Assembly: GCF_001908725.1 (NCBI RefSeq)
Contig: NZ_CP018725.1
Location: forward strand, 2,232,001-2,296,000
Direction of reading: 5' to 3'
From: Xanthomonas vesicatoria ATCC 35937
GTDB lineage: Bacteria; Pseudomonadota; Gammaproteobacteria; Xanthomonadales; Xanthomonadaceae
DNA length: 64,000 bases
Both the position numbers and the translations under genes were made by a program. Under the pieces are notes generated by a model. That model was not told the origin of the DNA, ran no database searches, and saw only the letters and a program-made list of their open reading frames with translations. Positions 46,542-56,228 of this stretch are shown here, piece by piece. The first letter of the stretch is position 1. The number at the start of each line of letters is the position of its first letter.

Positions 46542-47095
46542 GCGTGCTCCTCCAGCGAGGTAGCTGTGTCGGTGTCGGTGTCCAGTTCGGAACCTGTGTC
46601 TAACTCGGTTTCGGTATCGAAGTCGCTATCGTCCGCAGCCGGCAGCGCGAAGCGCCGGCCATCGCGCAGGATGAGTTCTCCGTCGCTGAGAATCTCTTGA
46701 TCGGAGCCTGCACTGACCCAGGTGGCCTGCACGCGGCCCGCGCCACGATCGCCTTCCACATTGAATACAAACTCCTCGCCTCCCTGCGCCAGACCGGTGC
46801 GGTACAGATCCACCCGCATCGTGCGGATCTGGCCGATATGTTCCTGCACCACGGCGTCTGCCTGCAGCGCAGTGCGCGCCTGATCGGCAAACATCGACCA
46901 ACCGGTGCCAATCAGCCAGATGCTCGCAGCCATCACCAGGAGCCCGAATAGCGTCGCGCACGCCAGCACGCCGATCAGCCCGATCGCCACGCCACTGAGT
47001 TTTTTCTTCGCCGCAGGCGCGGGCAAGGCGGCCGGCGCTGCGTTGGGCATGGCAGCGGACGACAGCGGCGGCAAGGGCGGTGGCAATGAGGGCAT
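46538..47095 (-). CDS. Coa1-like membrane protein with acidic repeat tail
   Basis: A 185-residue protein: a Pro/Ala-rich start, one transmembrane helix (VAIGLIGVLACATLFGLLVM, about 36-55) and a domain resembling Coa1, the cytochrome oxidase assembly factor family (NVEGDRGAGRVQATW, SDGELILRDGRRFAL). The C-terminal 30 residues are Asp/Thr/Glu-rich with a DT repeat (TETELDTGSELDTDTDT), encoded by a repetitive GTGTCG-type stretch. Bacterial members are uncharacterised. It is the first gene of the Coa1-like/NYN/GST unit. Confidence 0.75.
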   Translation of the reverse strand: MPSLPPPLPPLSSAAMPNAAPAALPAPAAKKKLSGVAIGLIGVLACATLFGLLVMAASIWLIGTGWSMFADQARTALQADAVVQEHIGQIRTMRVDLYRTGLAQGGEEFVFNVEGDRGAGRVQATWVSAGSDQEILSDGELILRDGRRFALPAADDSDFDTETELDTGSELDTDTDTATSLEEHA

Positions 47096-47213
47096 GCGAT
47101 GGCCGTCAGAAAGGGATGCAACATGATGCCGCAGCCACGCGATGCCGACGCATCATGTTCATTGCGGATTTGGCATCCTGTCGAGCCCGCGTTGCCTCTC
47201 ATCGGACCCTACG

Positions 47214-48506
47214 ATGCCCTCATCTCCCTCCCCCGCTCCCTTGCACCTGGTCGTGGTCGGCGGCGGTTTCGCCGGCTTGTGGGCAACCCGCGCGCTCGAC
47301 GACCCCGGCATCCGCATCACCTTGATCGACCGGCAAAACCACCATCTGTTCCAGCCGTTGCTGTACCAGGTGGCCACCGCCGGCCTGTCGGCGCCGGACA
47401 TCGCCGCACCGCTGCGGCACATCCTGCGCGAACAACGCAACGTCGAAGTGCTGCTCGGCGATGTGGCCGAAATCGCCCCAACGCGTCGCGAAGTGGTGCT
47501 CGCCGATGGCAAGGCGCTCGGCTACGACATGTTGCTGCTGGCCACCGGCGCCACCCATGCCTACTTCGGCAACGACCACTGGGCCGAACATGCGCCCGGC
47601 CTGAAAACCCTCTACGACGCGCTGGTGCTGCGGCGCAAGCTGCTGCTGGCCTTCGAGCGCGCCGAGGCCGAATCCGACCCGGCCGCCCGAGCGGCCTGGC
47701 TGAGCTTTGCGGTGGTCGGCGGCGGTCCCACCGGCGTCGAACTGGCCGGCACCCTGGCCGAGATCGCCCGCCACACGCTCAACAACGAGTTCCGCCATAT
47801 CGATCCGCGCCAGGCGCGCGTGCGGCTGGTCGAAGCCGGACCGCGCGTGCTGCCTTCGTTCCCGGACGATCTCACCGACAAGGCGCGCAGGCAGCTGGAG
47901 CGGCTGGGGGTGGAAGTGCACACCGGTACGCCGGTAACGCATATCGATGCGCTGGGCTACCAGCTGGGCGACACCTTCGTGCCGGCGCGCACCGTGGTAT
48001 GGGCGGCCGGCGTGGCCGCCTCGCCGCTGGCGCGTACGCTGGGTGTGCCGCTGGATCGCGCGGGCCGCGTGTTGGTGCAGCCGGACCTGAGCGTGCCAGG
48101 CCATCCGGAGATCTTCGTCGGCGGCGATCTGGCGTCGGTGCAGCAGGGAGGACGCCCGGTGCCAGGCGTGGCGCCAGCAGCCAAGCAGATGGGCAAGCAC
48201 ATCGCCAAGGCGATCCGCGCACGGCAGCACGGTCAGGCGGCAGCCGCGTTCCGGTATCAGGACTTCGGCAACCTGGCCACCATCGGTCGGATGGCGGCCA
48301 TCGTGCACGTGGGCAAGCTCAAGTTGTCAGGCATCGTGGCGTGGTGGTTCTGGCTGGCCGCGCACGTCTATTTCCTGATCGGCTTCCGCAACCGCTTCGT
48401 GGTGCTGGTGAACTGGGCGATGGCGTACTGGAGCTATCAACGCGCCGCACGCATCATCTTCGGCGGCGCCACCGACGACCCGCCACCCAACAGCAAGGAC
48501 GGGTGA
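47214..48506 (+). CDS. ndh: Type II NADH dehydrogenase
   Basis: A 430-residue single-subunit, non-proton-pumping NADH:quinone oxidoreductase. Two Rossmann motifs are present, for FAD near the start (HLVVVGGGFAGLWATRAL) and for NADH mid-protein (FAVVGGGPTGVELAGTLAE), with the quinone-site block HHLFQPLLYQVATAGLS and the FAD-closing FVGGDLASV. The C-terminal part (WWFWLAAHVYFLIGF) anchors it at the inner membrane. The ATG at 47214 is chosen; the frame is open upstream to 47142 without similarity. Confidence 0.95.
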   Translation: MPSSPSPAPLHLVVVGGGFAGLWATRALDDPGIRITLIDRQNHHLFQPLLYQVATAGLSAPDIAAPLRHILREQRNVEVLLGDVAEIAPTRREVVLADGKALGYDMLLLATGATHAYFGNDHWAEHAPGLKTLYDALVLRRKLLLAFERAEAESDPAARAAWLSFAVVGGGPTGVELAGTLAEIARHTLNNEFRHIDPRQARVRLVEAGPRVLPSFPDDLTDKARRQLERLGVEVHTGTPVTHIDALGYQLGDTFVPARTVVWAAGVAASPLARTLGVPLDRAGRVLVQPDLSVPGHPEIFVGGDLASVQQGGRPVPGVAPAAKQMGKHIAKAIRARQHGQAAAAFRYQDFGNLATIGRMAAIVHVGKLKLSGIVAWWFWLAAHVYFLIGFRNRFVVLVNWAMAYWSYQRAARIIFGGATDDPPPNSKDG

Positions 48507-48558
48507 CAGCGGCACCGGCCGTGCGCGATGCTGTGCGGCCCGATGCGACGGTCTATGC

Positions 48559-49173
48559 GTGGCAACTGTCCTGTTCCTGCTGGATCTGCTCGGCACCTTC
48601 GTGTTCGCCCTTAGCGGCGCGACGGTGGCGGTGCGCAATCGCCTGGACCTGTTCGGCGTGCTGGTACTGTCGTGCGCGGCCGCAGTGTCCGGCGGCATCG
48701 TGCGGGATGTATTGATCGGTGCTACCCCGCCGGCAGCGCTGGTGCACCCGCAGTATCTGCTCACTGCCTGCCTGGCCGGCGTCGCAGGTTTCTATTGACA
48801 CTCCGCAGTGGAACGGCTGCGCAACCCGGTGCAGATTTTCGACGCAACGGGGCTGGCGCTGTTTGCGGTCTACGGCACAAGCAAGGCGCTGGACTACCAC
48901 CTCAGCCCGCTGAGCTCCACCTTGCTGGGCATGCTCAGCGGCATCGGCGGCGGCATCGCACGCGACCTGTTGGTGGCACGCACGCCAGTGGTGCTGCAGG
49001 CCGAGCTGTATGCGGTGGCCGCGCTTGCCGGTGGCGGCATCGTGGCCGTCGGTCATGTACTCGAAGTGCCGCAAGCCTGGTCGCTGGCAACCGGTGCCGG
49101 CGTGTGTTTTGGCCTGCGTTTCATGGCGATCCGCTACGGCTGGCATCTTCCGGTGGCACGGTCGCCGGAGTAG
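48559..49173 (+). pseudogene. TRIC-family cation channel gene with internal stop
   Basis: A single frame of 205 codons encodes a UPF0126/TRIC-type membrane protein with seven helices in two repeats, each with the signature glycine/aspartate turn (SGGIVRDVLIGATPP and IGGGIARDLLVARTPVVLQ). Codon 80 (48796-48798) is TGA in FY-stop-HSAVER, where the family has Trp (TGG). Without it the length is exactly normal. The downstream half has its own Met at 48808, but the first three helices would be separate. Start codon GTG. Either a recent nonsense mutation or a base-call error. Confidence 0.85.
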
Positions 49174-49331
49174 GTGCACCGCGCGCAGGCTGCTGTACCG
49201 CATGTCGCAGACCGATTGGAGTGCCTGTTGCAGCACATTCGCTATGCCAGGCTTCTCTTGAAGGCGTCACGGCACGTTGAGCGCCGCGCCCGGGCACTTT
49301 CGCGCGATAAGACACGGCATGCGCGCAATGC

Positions 49332-49359
49332 AAAACGGCCCGGATAACCGGGCCGTTTT
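49332..49359. terminator. Bidirectional terminator, rpoH end
   Basis: AAAACGGCCCGG, loop ATAA, CCGGGCCGTTTT: a perfect 12-bp stem with A/T runs on both sides, 30 nt past the rpoH stop. A standard intrinsic terminator usable from both strands. Confidence 0.85.
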
Positions 49360-49388
49360 TTGCAACTCGTCGCGCGTTTTCGTACCGA

Positions 49389-50264
<876 letters not shown>

Positions 50265-50289
50265 AGGCACCATCTTAGCAGTCGAACTA

Positions 50290-50318
50290 TTGGACTGCCG
50301 GGTACAGAAAGAGTTCCC
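50290..50318 (-). promoter_or_regulatory. Candidate sigma-E-like promoter of rpoH
   Basis: On the minus strand GGGAACT (50318-50312) and TCCAA (50294-50290) are 17 nt apart, about 25 nt before the rpoH ATG. GAACTT/TCAAA-like elements are typical of RpoE promoters, and E. coli rpoH has one. The -10 match is imperfect. A TATAAA at 50333-50328 could be a sigma-70 -10. Confidence 0.3.
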
Positions 50319-50462
50319 AGCGTTCCATTTATAGGACGTTCGGGCTTCCAGCCTTGGCGGCGTTCCACCGTACAGCTCCCCGAATTCAGACGTTACGGTA
50401 GCACTGCGCCCCTGCGCAGACCGTGACAAATCTGCGGCGAAATGCGCCTGCACCCAGGTCGT

Positions 50463-51188
50463 TCAGCCGGCGGCCAACGTTGTGTCCAACGCGTCGCGCG
50501 ACGGCAGCGACCAATCGATCGGCTGGAGGCCGCGGCGTTGCAGATGCTCGTTGGTCTTGGAGAAGTGCCTGCACCCCAGAAAGCCGCGATGTGCCGACAG
50601 TGGCGAGGGATGGGGCGCCTTGAACACCCGATGGCGGGCCTGGTCGATAACCTTGCCCTTGGACTGCGCGTAGCTGCCCCACAGCAGGAACACCAGGCCT
50701 TCGCGCTCGCGGTTGAGCGTCTCCACCACGTGATCGGTAAAGCCTTCCCACCCCTTGTTCTGGTGCGCGCCGGCCCGGCCCTGCTCCACCGTCAGCACCG
50801 CGTTGAGCAGCAGCACGCCCTGACGCGCCCACGGCATCAGATAGCCATGATCAGGACGCGGGATGCCCAGATCGTCCTGGATTTCTTTGTAGATATTGAG
50901 CAGCGACGGCGGCACCGGCACGCCCGGCAGAACGGAAAAGCACAGCCCGTGCGCCTGGCCTTCGCCGTGGTACGGGTCCTGGCCCAGGATCACCACCTTG
51001 ACCTGCTCGAACGGGGTGGCATCGAAAGCGGCAAAGATCTGCGGCCCGGGTGGGAACACCCGGGCACCGGCGGCCTTGCGCTGACGCAGGAAGGCAGACA
51101 GCTCCTGCATCTCCGGGCGCAGCAACCAGTCGCCCACTTTTGCCTTCCACGACGGTTCCAGCTGGATACGTCCTTCTACTTCGGTCAT
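50463..51188 (-). CDS. ung: Uracil-DNA glycosylase
   Basis: A 241-residue family-1 UDG that removes uracil from DNA. The catalytic water-activating motif is [18 protein letters not shown], the uracil-binding stretch [17 protein letters not shown], and the DNA-intercalation loop [17 protein letters not shown]. The length is normal. The ATG overlaps the stop of the double-receiver gene upstream (ATGA), so the two are coupled. Confidence 0.97.
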   Translation of the reverse strand: MTEVEGRIQLEPSWKAKVGDWLLRPEMQELSAFLRQRKAAGARVFPPGPQIFAAFDATPFEQVKVVILGQDPYHGEGQAHGLCFSVLPGVPVPPSLLNIYKEIQDDLGIPRPDHGYLMPWARQGVLLLNAVLTVEQGRAGAHQNKGWEGFTDHVVETLNREREGLVFLLWGSYAQSKGKVIDQARHRVFKAPHPSPLSAHRGFLGCRHFSKTNEHLQRRGLQPIDWSLPSRDALDTTLAAG

Positions 51189-52027
51189 AGCGTGACAGCC
51201 TGATCCTCAAGACGTGCCAGCCGCAGTTGAAACAGGACCTTGGTCACCAGCAAGCGCTCTTCGATGGGTTTTTGCACCAGATCGTTGGCACCGGCGCGCA
51301 ACAGTTCGGACTGGTTGCGCGGATTGGTGTCGCCGGTCATCACCAGCACCGGCAGGCGGCGCTTGCCATAGGCGAAATCGATGCGAATCCGCTCGACCAC
51401 ATCGCGGCCGTTGAGCTCGCCTTTGAGGGTCACGTCGGTCAGCACCACGTCGATGCGGCGCTCGGTGCGGCCCAGCGATTCGGCGGTGAGCAGCGCAAAC
51501 GCATCTTCGGCGGTGAGTACGTGCACCACCTTCAGGCTCTGGCGCTCGAGCATGCGTTTGGTCGCCTCGGCCACCACGCGGCTGTCTTCGATATAGAGCA
51601 CGGTGGCGCCCACCACCGGCTCGGGCTGCACATAGCCGCGGATGAACGTGGCCAGCGCTTCATGGCCCAGCGCCTTGTCGAAATAATCGGTGACGTATTC
51701 GGTGAAGCGGCGCTCCACCAGATGCTGCTGCGCATCGCCGGACACCACGATCACCGGCACATACGCCTGGCCGGCCGCTTCGCGCACGCTGCGCGCCAGG
51801 GTCAGCCCATCGCCATCGGGCAAGGACAGCGAGGTGGTAACCAGATCCACGGCACCGGCCTCCAGCGCATCGCGCGCTTCGGCGATGCTGGAGCAGCCGA
51901 TTACCTGCACATTGGGCAGGTCGCGTTTGAGCACGTCGGCAATCAGCTTGCGTACCAGTTTCGAACCATCGACGACCATCACGCGTGGTGCGTCGCTGAT
52001 CAGGTGTTTGAGATCTGGTGGATGCAT
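51185..52027 (-). CDS. Two-receiver response regulator without output domain
   Basis: A 280-residue protein of two REC domains. The first (about 15-132) starts [16 protein letters not shown], where the second acidic pocket residue is Gly, and has Ser66 in [14 protein letters not shown] at the place of the phospho-accepting Asp, so it probably cannot be phosphorylated. The second (about 144-265) keeps the acidic pair in [13 protein letters not shown], the acceptor Asp in [14 protein letters not shown] and the Lys in VQKPIEER. No output domain follows, so it likely signals by protein contact. The ATG at 52027 fits the first domain; no kinase gene is near. Confidence 0.85.
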   Translation of the reverse strand: MHPPDLKHLISDAPRVMVVDGSKLVRKLIADVLKRDLPNVQVIGCSSIAEARDALEAGAVDLVTTSLSLPDGDGLTLARSVREAAGQAYVPVIVVSGDAQQHLVERRFTEYVTDYFDKALGHEALATFIRGYVQPEPVVGATVLYIEDSRVVAEATKRMLERQSLKVVHVLTAEDAFALLTAESLGRTERRIDVVLTDVTLKGELNGRDVVERIRIDFAYGKRRLPVLVMTGDTNPRNQSELLRAGANDLVQKPIEERLLVTKVLFQLRLARLEDQAVTL

Positions 52028-52035
52028 GGCAGGCC

Positions 52036-52986
52036 TCAGGTCTCGGTGGGACGGGTCTGACGAAGGAAATGGCCGGTCACCAACCAGGCGCCCAGCCAAC
52101 CCAGCACCAGGGTGCCGATCAGCACCATCACAGAATGCAGCAGATCCAGTCCGTGCAGGGTAAAGGAACTGCCGTAGCTATCGGCCAATGTGGCCAATGG
52201 CGCGCGCAATGCCAAGCCCGACGCGGCGATCAGAGCGAGCGCGACTGCGCCGGCGCCCAGCCCGTACCACGCACCCAGATACAGGAACGGGCGACGGATG
52301 AAGCCGTCGCTGGCGCCGAGCAATTGCAGCACACCGATTTCTTCGCGGCGCGACTGGATGTCCAGCCGCACGGTGTTACCGACCACCAGCACCGCACCAA
52401 TACCCAGCAGTGCCGACAGCACCTGCACCAGGCGTTCCCCGAACTGTAGCCAGCCATCCAGGCGCTTGCGCCATAGCGCGTCGTGCTGCACCTGGTCGGT
52501 CTGCGGCAGGGCCTGCAGTGCGTTCGCCAGCTGCGCGTCGTCGGCCGCATCGGCGGGGGTAACGATCAATAGCGTCGGCAACGGGTTCTCGCCCAGAGCA
52601 TCGGCAGCCTCGTCGAGCTTGGCGCTCTCGCGCAACGCGGCCAACCCCTGCTCGGGCGTGCGCAACGTCACCTGCGCCACATCGGGGCGCGCGCGCAACT
52701 CGCCGGCAAGCGCCTGCGCGGCATCGGCGGCGACATCGACTTTGAGGAACAGATTGATCTCGCGCGACTGCTGCACGCTGCCGGCGAGCAGCTTGACGTT
52801 GTCCAGCGCGATCGACAGCCCCAGCGGCAGCGCCAGCGCCAAAGCCATCACCACGATGGTCAGCAGCGTTGCCCATGGCTTGCGCATGGCGCGGCCCAGG
52901 CTGAAGGCGATGCTGTGCAGGTGGTGATCGATCCACACGCCAAAGCGCGAGGGCGCCACGGCTTCGGTATTGGCGAGCTTGCTCAT
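52036..52986 (-). CDS. ftsX: Cell division protein FtsX
   Basis: A 316-residue inner-membrane protein of the FtsEX complex, which couples ATP hydrolysis to septal amidase activation. Layout: cytoplasmic start, transmembrane segment 1 (LLTIVVMALALALPLGLSIA), a periplasmic loop (about 65-175: INLFLKVDVAADAAQ, TLRTPEQGLAALRE), then three segments after LVQVLSALLGIGAVLVVGNT, with RLDIQSRREEIGVLQLLGAS, typical of the FtsX/MacB fold. The start overlaps the ftsE stop (ATGA). Confidence 0.95.
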   Translation of the reverse strand: MSKLANTEAVAPSRFGVWIDHHLHSIAFSLGRAMRKPWATLLTIVVMALALALPLGLSIALDNVKLLAGSVQQSREINLFLKVDVAADAAQALAGELRARPDVAQVTLRTPEQGLAALRESAKLDEAADALGENPLPTLLIVTPADAADDAQLANALQALPQTDQVQHDALWRKRLDGWLQFGERLVQVLSALLGIGAVLVVGNTVRLDIQSRREEIGVLQLLGASDGFIRRPFLYLGAWYGLGAGAVALALIAASGLALRAPLATLADSYGSSFTLHGLDLLHSVMVLIGTLVLGWLGAWLVTGHFLRQTRPTET

Positions 52987-53669
52987 TCGGCCAGATCCTG
53001 CGGCGAGATGTCGTCGACCAGGCGGCCGTGATCCAGGATCAGCACGCGCTTGCGCATTTGCTTGAGCAAGGCAAGGTCATGGCTGACCACCAGCACGCTG
53101 GTGCCGCGCGCGGGCAACTCGGCAAACAACTGCATGATTTCGGCGGCCAGCGCCGGGTCGAGATTGCCGGTGGGTTCGTCGGCCACCAGCAGACGCGGCT
53201 CGCCGACGATGGCACGTGCAATGCCCACGCGCTGTTGCTCGCCTGCAGACAACTGCGACGGCAAGGCTTTTTCGCGATGGGCCAGGCCGATGCGTTCCAG
53301 TGCAGAACGCACGCGCTTGCCGATCTCGGCACGCCGGGTGCCGCGCAGGATCAGCGGCAATGCCACGTTCTCGGCGATGCTGCGGTCGTTGAGTAGGCGA
53401 TGGTCCTGATAGACCGCGCCCACCTGGCGACGATGCAGCGGAATCTGCCGGCCACGTACCTTGAGCAGGTTGCGTTCGCCCAGCAGCACGGCGCCCTGGC
53501 TGGGACGCTCGCTGAGGTGGATCAATTTGAGCAAGGTACTTTTGCCGGCGCCGGAATGGCCGGTCACGAACAGCATCTCGCCATCGGCCACTTCGAAGCT
53601 GACATCGGTCAGCGCCTGGTGGCCCCCGGCGTAGTGCTTGCTGACGTTGTCGAAACGCAGAACGGTCAT
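52983..53669 (-). CDS. ftsE: Cell division ATP-binding protein FtsE
   Basis: A 228-residue ABC ATPase. Walker A is GHSGAGKSTLLKLI (about 35-48), the signature LSAGEQQRVGIARAI, Walker B LLVADEPTGNLDP and the switch His in VVSHDLALL. The start MTVLRFDNVSKHY is typical of FtsE. It forms the nucleotide-binding part of FtsEX and is directly followed by ftsX with a 4-nt overlap. Confidence 0.96.
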   Translation of the reverse strand: MTVLRFDNVSKHYAGGHQALTDVSFEVADGEMLFVTGHSGAGKSTLLKLIHLSERPSQGAVLLGERNLLKVRGRQIPLHRRQVGAVYQDHRLLNDRSIAENVALPLILRGTRRAEIGKRVRSALERIGLAHREKALPSQLSAGEQQRVGIARAIVGEPRLLVADEPTGNLDPALAAEIMQLFAELPARGTSVLVVSHDLALLKQMRKRVLILDHGRLVDDISPQDLAE

Positions 53670-53744
53670 CCAGCGATTATGCCGGAGCGCCAGCGCTTGC
53701 GTCGCATCGCCGCAGACCGGCGATGCGATTTATGCCGCCAGTGG

Positions 53745-55457
53745 TCAGTTGCCCGAGACCAACGAACGCAGGCGGCGGCCGATCCTGCTCAGCAGCGACG
53801 GACTACCGCCCGGCTTGGCGGCGGCACGCACCGGCTTGGCAACCACCTGGGTCGGCTTGCGCGGCGCAGCGGGTGCGGGCACCGGCGTGGATGCGACCGG
53901 CTCGGCGCCGTCGACCGGACGGCCATTGCGACGGCGACGACGCTTGCGCGGTGCACGCTCGCCATCGACATCGATGGACGGCGCAGCGATTGCGGCATCG
54001 GCAACCACCGGCGGAACCGATGCAGCCGCTGCAATAGGAGCCTCGCCCTCAACGCGCGGTTTGCGACGCGGACGCGGCTTGCCGTCGGCACTGCCGCCGT
54101 CGCGACGACCGCCGCCACTGCCACTGCGCGATGCGCCACCCGGACCGCTGCGGCCGCCGCCGCGGCGCTGTTCTTCGGCCGCACGCTGCTCGCGCGCTTC
54201 GCGGAAGATGGTGCCCACGCTGTCGCCCGCGTCGTCGTCGACTTCTTCGCCTTCCACCGGTGCGCGCGGGGTGCGCGGCAATGGGGTCAGCAGCTCGGTG
54301 GTCACCGGCTCGACCGGAATCTTCTGCTCGATATAGGCCTCGATGTCCGGCAGGCTCATCGCGTAGCGCTCACAGGCAAAGCTGATCGCATCGCCCTCTT
54401 CGCCCAGCCGCGCGGTGCGGCCGATGCGGTGCACGTAGTCTTCCGCATCGAACGGCAGGTCGTAGTTGTAGACGTACTTGACCCCATCGATATGCAGGCC
54501 GCGTGCAGCCACATCGGTGGCAACCAGGATTTCGAGTTGGCCCTTCTGGAAGCGGTTGAGCAGCGACTCGCGCTTTTTCTGCGGCACGTCGCCAGACAGC
54601 ACGCCGACCCGGTAACCATTGCGCTCCAGGGTGCGCGCCACGCGCTCGACGAACGCCTTGGTGTTGACGAACACCATGGTGCGCGCACCTTCGCTGCGCG
54701 ACAGCAGGCCCAGCAGCAGCGTCTGCTTCTCTTCGTCGGAGGGGAAATAGATGCGCTGGCGCACGCGTGCGGCAGTGATGGTCTCGGTTTCGACCACGAG
54801 CTTTTCCGGCTCGTTCATGTGCTCGTAGGCCAGCTCCAGCACGCGGTGGCTCAGCGTGGCCGAGAACAGCAGCGTCTGTCGGGTACCGCGCTCGGGCATG
54901 CGCCGCAGCAGGAAGCGGATGTCCTTGATGAAGCCAAGGTCGAACATGCGGTCGGCTTCGTCCAGCACGCAGATCTCGCAGGCGTGCAGCGACACCACCT
55001 TGTGCTGTTTGACGTAGTCGATCAGCCGTCCGGGGGTGGCGATGATCACGTCCACGCCCTGCTGCAGCAGCTCGCGCTGCTTGTCGTAGTCCACCCCGCC
55101 GTAGACCAGCGCAAAGCGCAGGCCCAGGTCGGCGCCGAACTTGACCGCATCCTTGTGGATCTGGATCGCCAGCTCGCGGGTGGGCGCCAGGATCAGTGCG
55201 CGCGGGTCTTCCGGCTTGCGGTCGGCCAGCGCCGGGCGGATCAGCAGGCGGTTCATCACCGCCACCAGGAACGCCAGCGTCTTGCCGGTGCCGGTCTGGG
55301 CCTGGCCGGCGACATCGCCGCCCGGCAACGCGACCGGCAGGGTCAGCGCCTGGATCGGGGTACAGCGGGTAAACCCGGCGCTCTCCAGCCCGGCAACCAA
55401 GGCCGGATGCAGGTCGAACGAGGAAAAAGTCAAATCGGTCAGCGGTTTGTCGCTCAT
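53745..55457 (-). CDS. rhlB: DEAD-box ATP-dependent RNA helicase RhlB
   Basis: A 570-residue DEAD-box helicase. The Q motif region [12 protein letters not shown], motif [13 protein letters not shown] in [15 protein letters not shown] in [11 protein letters not shown] and motif [15 protein letters not shown] are intact. The [16 protein letters not shown] start and the place opposite trxA and next to rho match rhlB of other gammaproteobacteria, where the enzyme works in the RNA degradosome. A tail of about 170 residues, longer than in E. coli, is Arg/Gly/Pro/Ala-rich ([18 protein letters not shown]) and likely disordered and RNA-binding. The ATG at 55457 is certain from similarity. Confidence 0.95.
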   Translation of the reverse strand: MSDKPLTDLTFSSFDLHPALVAGLESAGFTRCTPIQALTLPVALPGGDVAGQAQTGTGKTLAFLVAVMNRLLIRPALADRKPEDPRALILAPTRELAIQIHKDAVKFGADLGLRFALVYGGVDYDKQRELLQQGVDVIIATPGRLIDYVKQHKVVSLHACEICVLDEADRMFDLGFIKDIRFLLRRMPERGTRQTLLFSATLSHRVLELAYEHMNEPEKLVVETETITAARVRQRIYFPSDEEKQTLLLGLLSRSEGARTMVFVNTKAFVERVARTLERNGYRVGVLSGDVPQKKRESLLNRFQKGQLEILVATDVAARGLHIDGVKYVYNYDLPFDAEDYVHRIGRTARLGEEGDAISFACERYAMSLPDIEAYIEQKIPVEPVTTELLTPLPRTPRAPVEGEEVDDDAGDSVGTIFREAREQRAAEEQRRGGGRSGPGGASRSGSGGGRRDGGSADGKPRPRRKPRVEGEAPIAAAASVPPVVADAAIAAPSIDVDGERAPRKRRRRRNGRPVDGAEPVASTPVPAPAAPRKPTQVVAKPVRAAAKPGGSPSLLSRIGRRLRSLVSGN

Positions 55458-55655
55458 TATTCCGTCTTCGTGAGGCGCCCTGGGCAGCCCGGGCGCGGCT
55501 TGCATCGATGCCGACAGCGTCGCAAACTGCGGCTCTTGTGGCGGACAGCGCGGCTTCAGGACTGACACTTGATTCAGTCGCGCAATGCCCCAGTTTAACG
55601 CAATGTGGCGGCCTGCCCGATCCGGGTGGGCCGTTTGGTTTCCAGGAGACCCAAC

Positions 55656-55997
55656 GTGAGCGACAAGGTTCAACATGTCGGCGATGCCGACTTCGATACA
55701 GCAGTACTGCAATCCGGCGAACCGGTTCTGGTGGATTTCTGGGCCGAGTGGTGTGGCCCGTGCAAGATGATCGCACCGGTGCTGGACGATCTGGCCGATA
55801 CATACCAGGGCAGGCTCAAGGTTGCCAAGGTCAATGTGGACCAGAACCGCGCCTTGGCCATCAAGTACCACGTGCGCTCGATCCCGATGCTGTTGCTGTT
55901 CAAGGATGGCGAGGTGCAGGCGAGCCAGATCGGGGCGGTCGGCAAGGGCCAGCTGACCCAGATGATCGACAAGACCCTGGGCGGCGCGGCCGCATGA
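55656..55997 (+). CDS. trxA: Thioredoxin
   Basis: A 113-residue thioredoxin, a general cytosolic disulfide reductant. The active site WCGPC lies in [15 protein letters not shown], the cis-Pro loop is [13 protein letters not shown], and the length is normal. The start is the GTG at 55656, with CAGGAG ending 7 nt upstream. It is divergent from rhlB and followed by rho on the same strand, the classic rhlB-trxA-rho order. Confidence 0.97.
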   Translation: MSDKVQHVGDADFDTAVLQSGEPVLVDFWAEWCGPCKMIAPVLDDLADTYQGRLKVAKVNVDQNRALAIKYHVRSIPMLLLFKDGEVQASQIGAVGKGQLTQMIDKTLGGAAA

Positions 55998-56132
55998 GTG
56001 AAAGGGCGTCCAGTCATGGGCGCCCCGCGGTTCGCCGGCAGTTAAACCCTGCCATGGCCCACGCTTGCGCGGTTGCGCGCCGCGGTGATAGTGTCAGTTG
56101 GTCCGGCACACGTTCGTGCGCCGCCGTACCCC

Positions 56133-56166
56133 TCTAGACCGTCGCTTTTCTAGACGTCTTCTAGAC
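56133..56166 (+). promoter_or_regulatory. Three TCTAGAC repeats in the rho leader
   Basis: TCTAGAC occurs at 56133-56139, 56149-56155 and 56160-56166, giving three CTAG tetramers in 34 bp about 65-95 nt before the rho start. CTAG is normally rare in such genomes. They could be a binding site or part of the leader used in rho autoregulation; no function is shown. Confidence 0.45.
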
Positions 56167-56228
56167 TCCCATCTACCAATAGTTCGCCCCCCAGCCGGGC
56201 GCTCGCACCTTAGCGAGGAATCACGCAC

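Noticed and set aside
53400-55565. A 721-residue open frame opposite rhlB
   Set aside because: Antisense shadow of a fully motif-bearing helicase gene.
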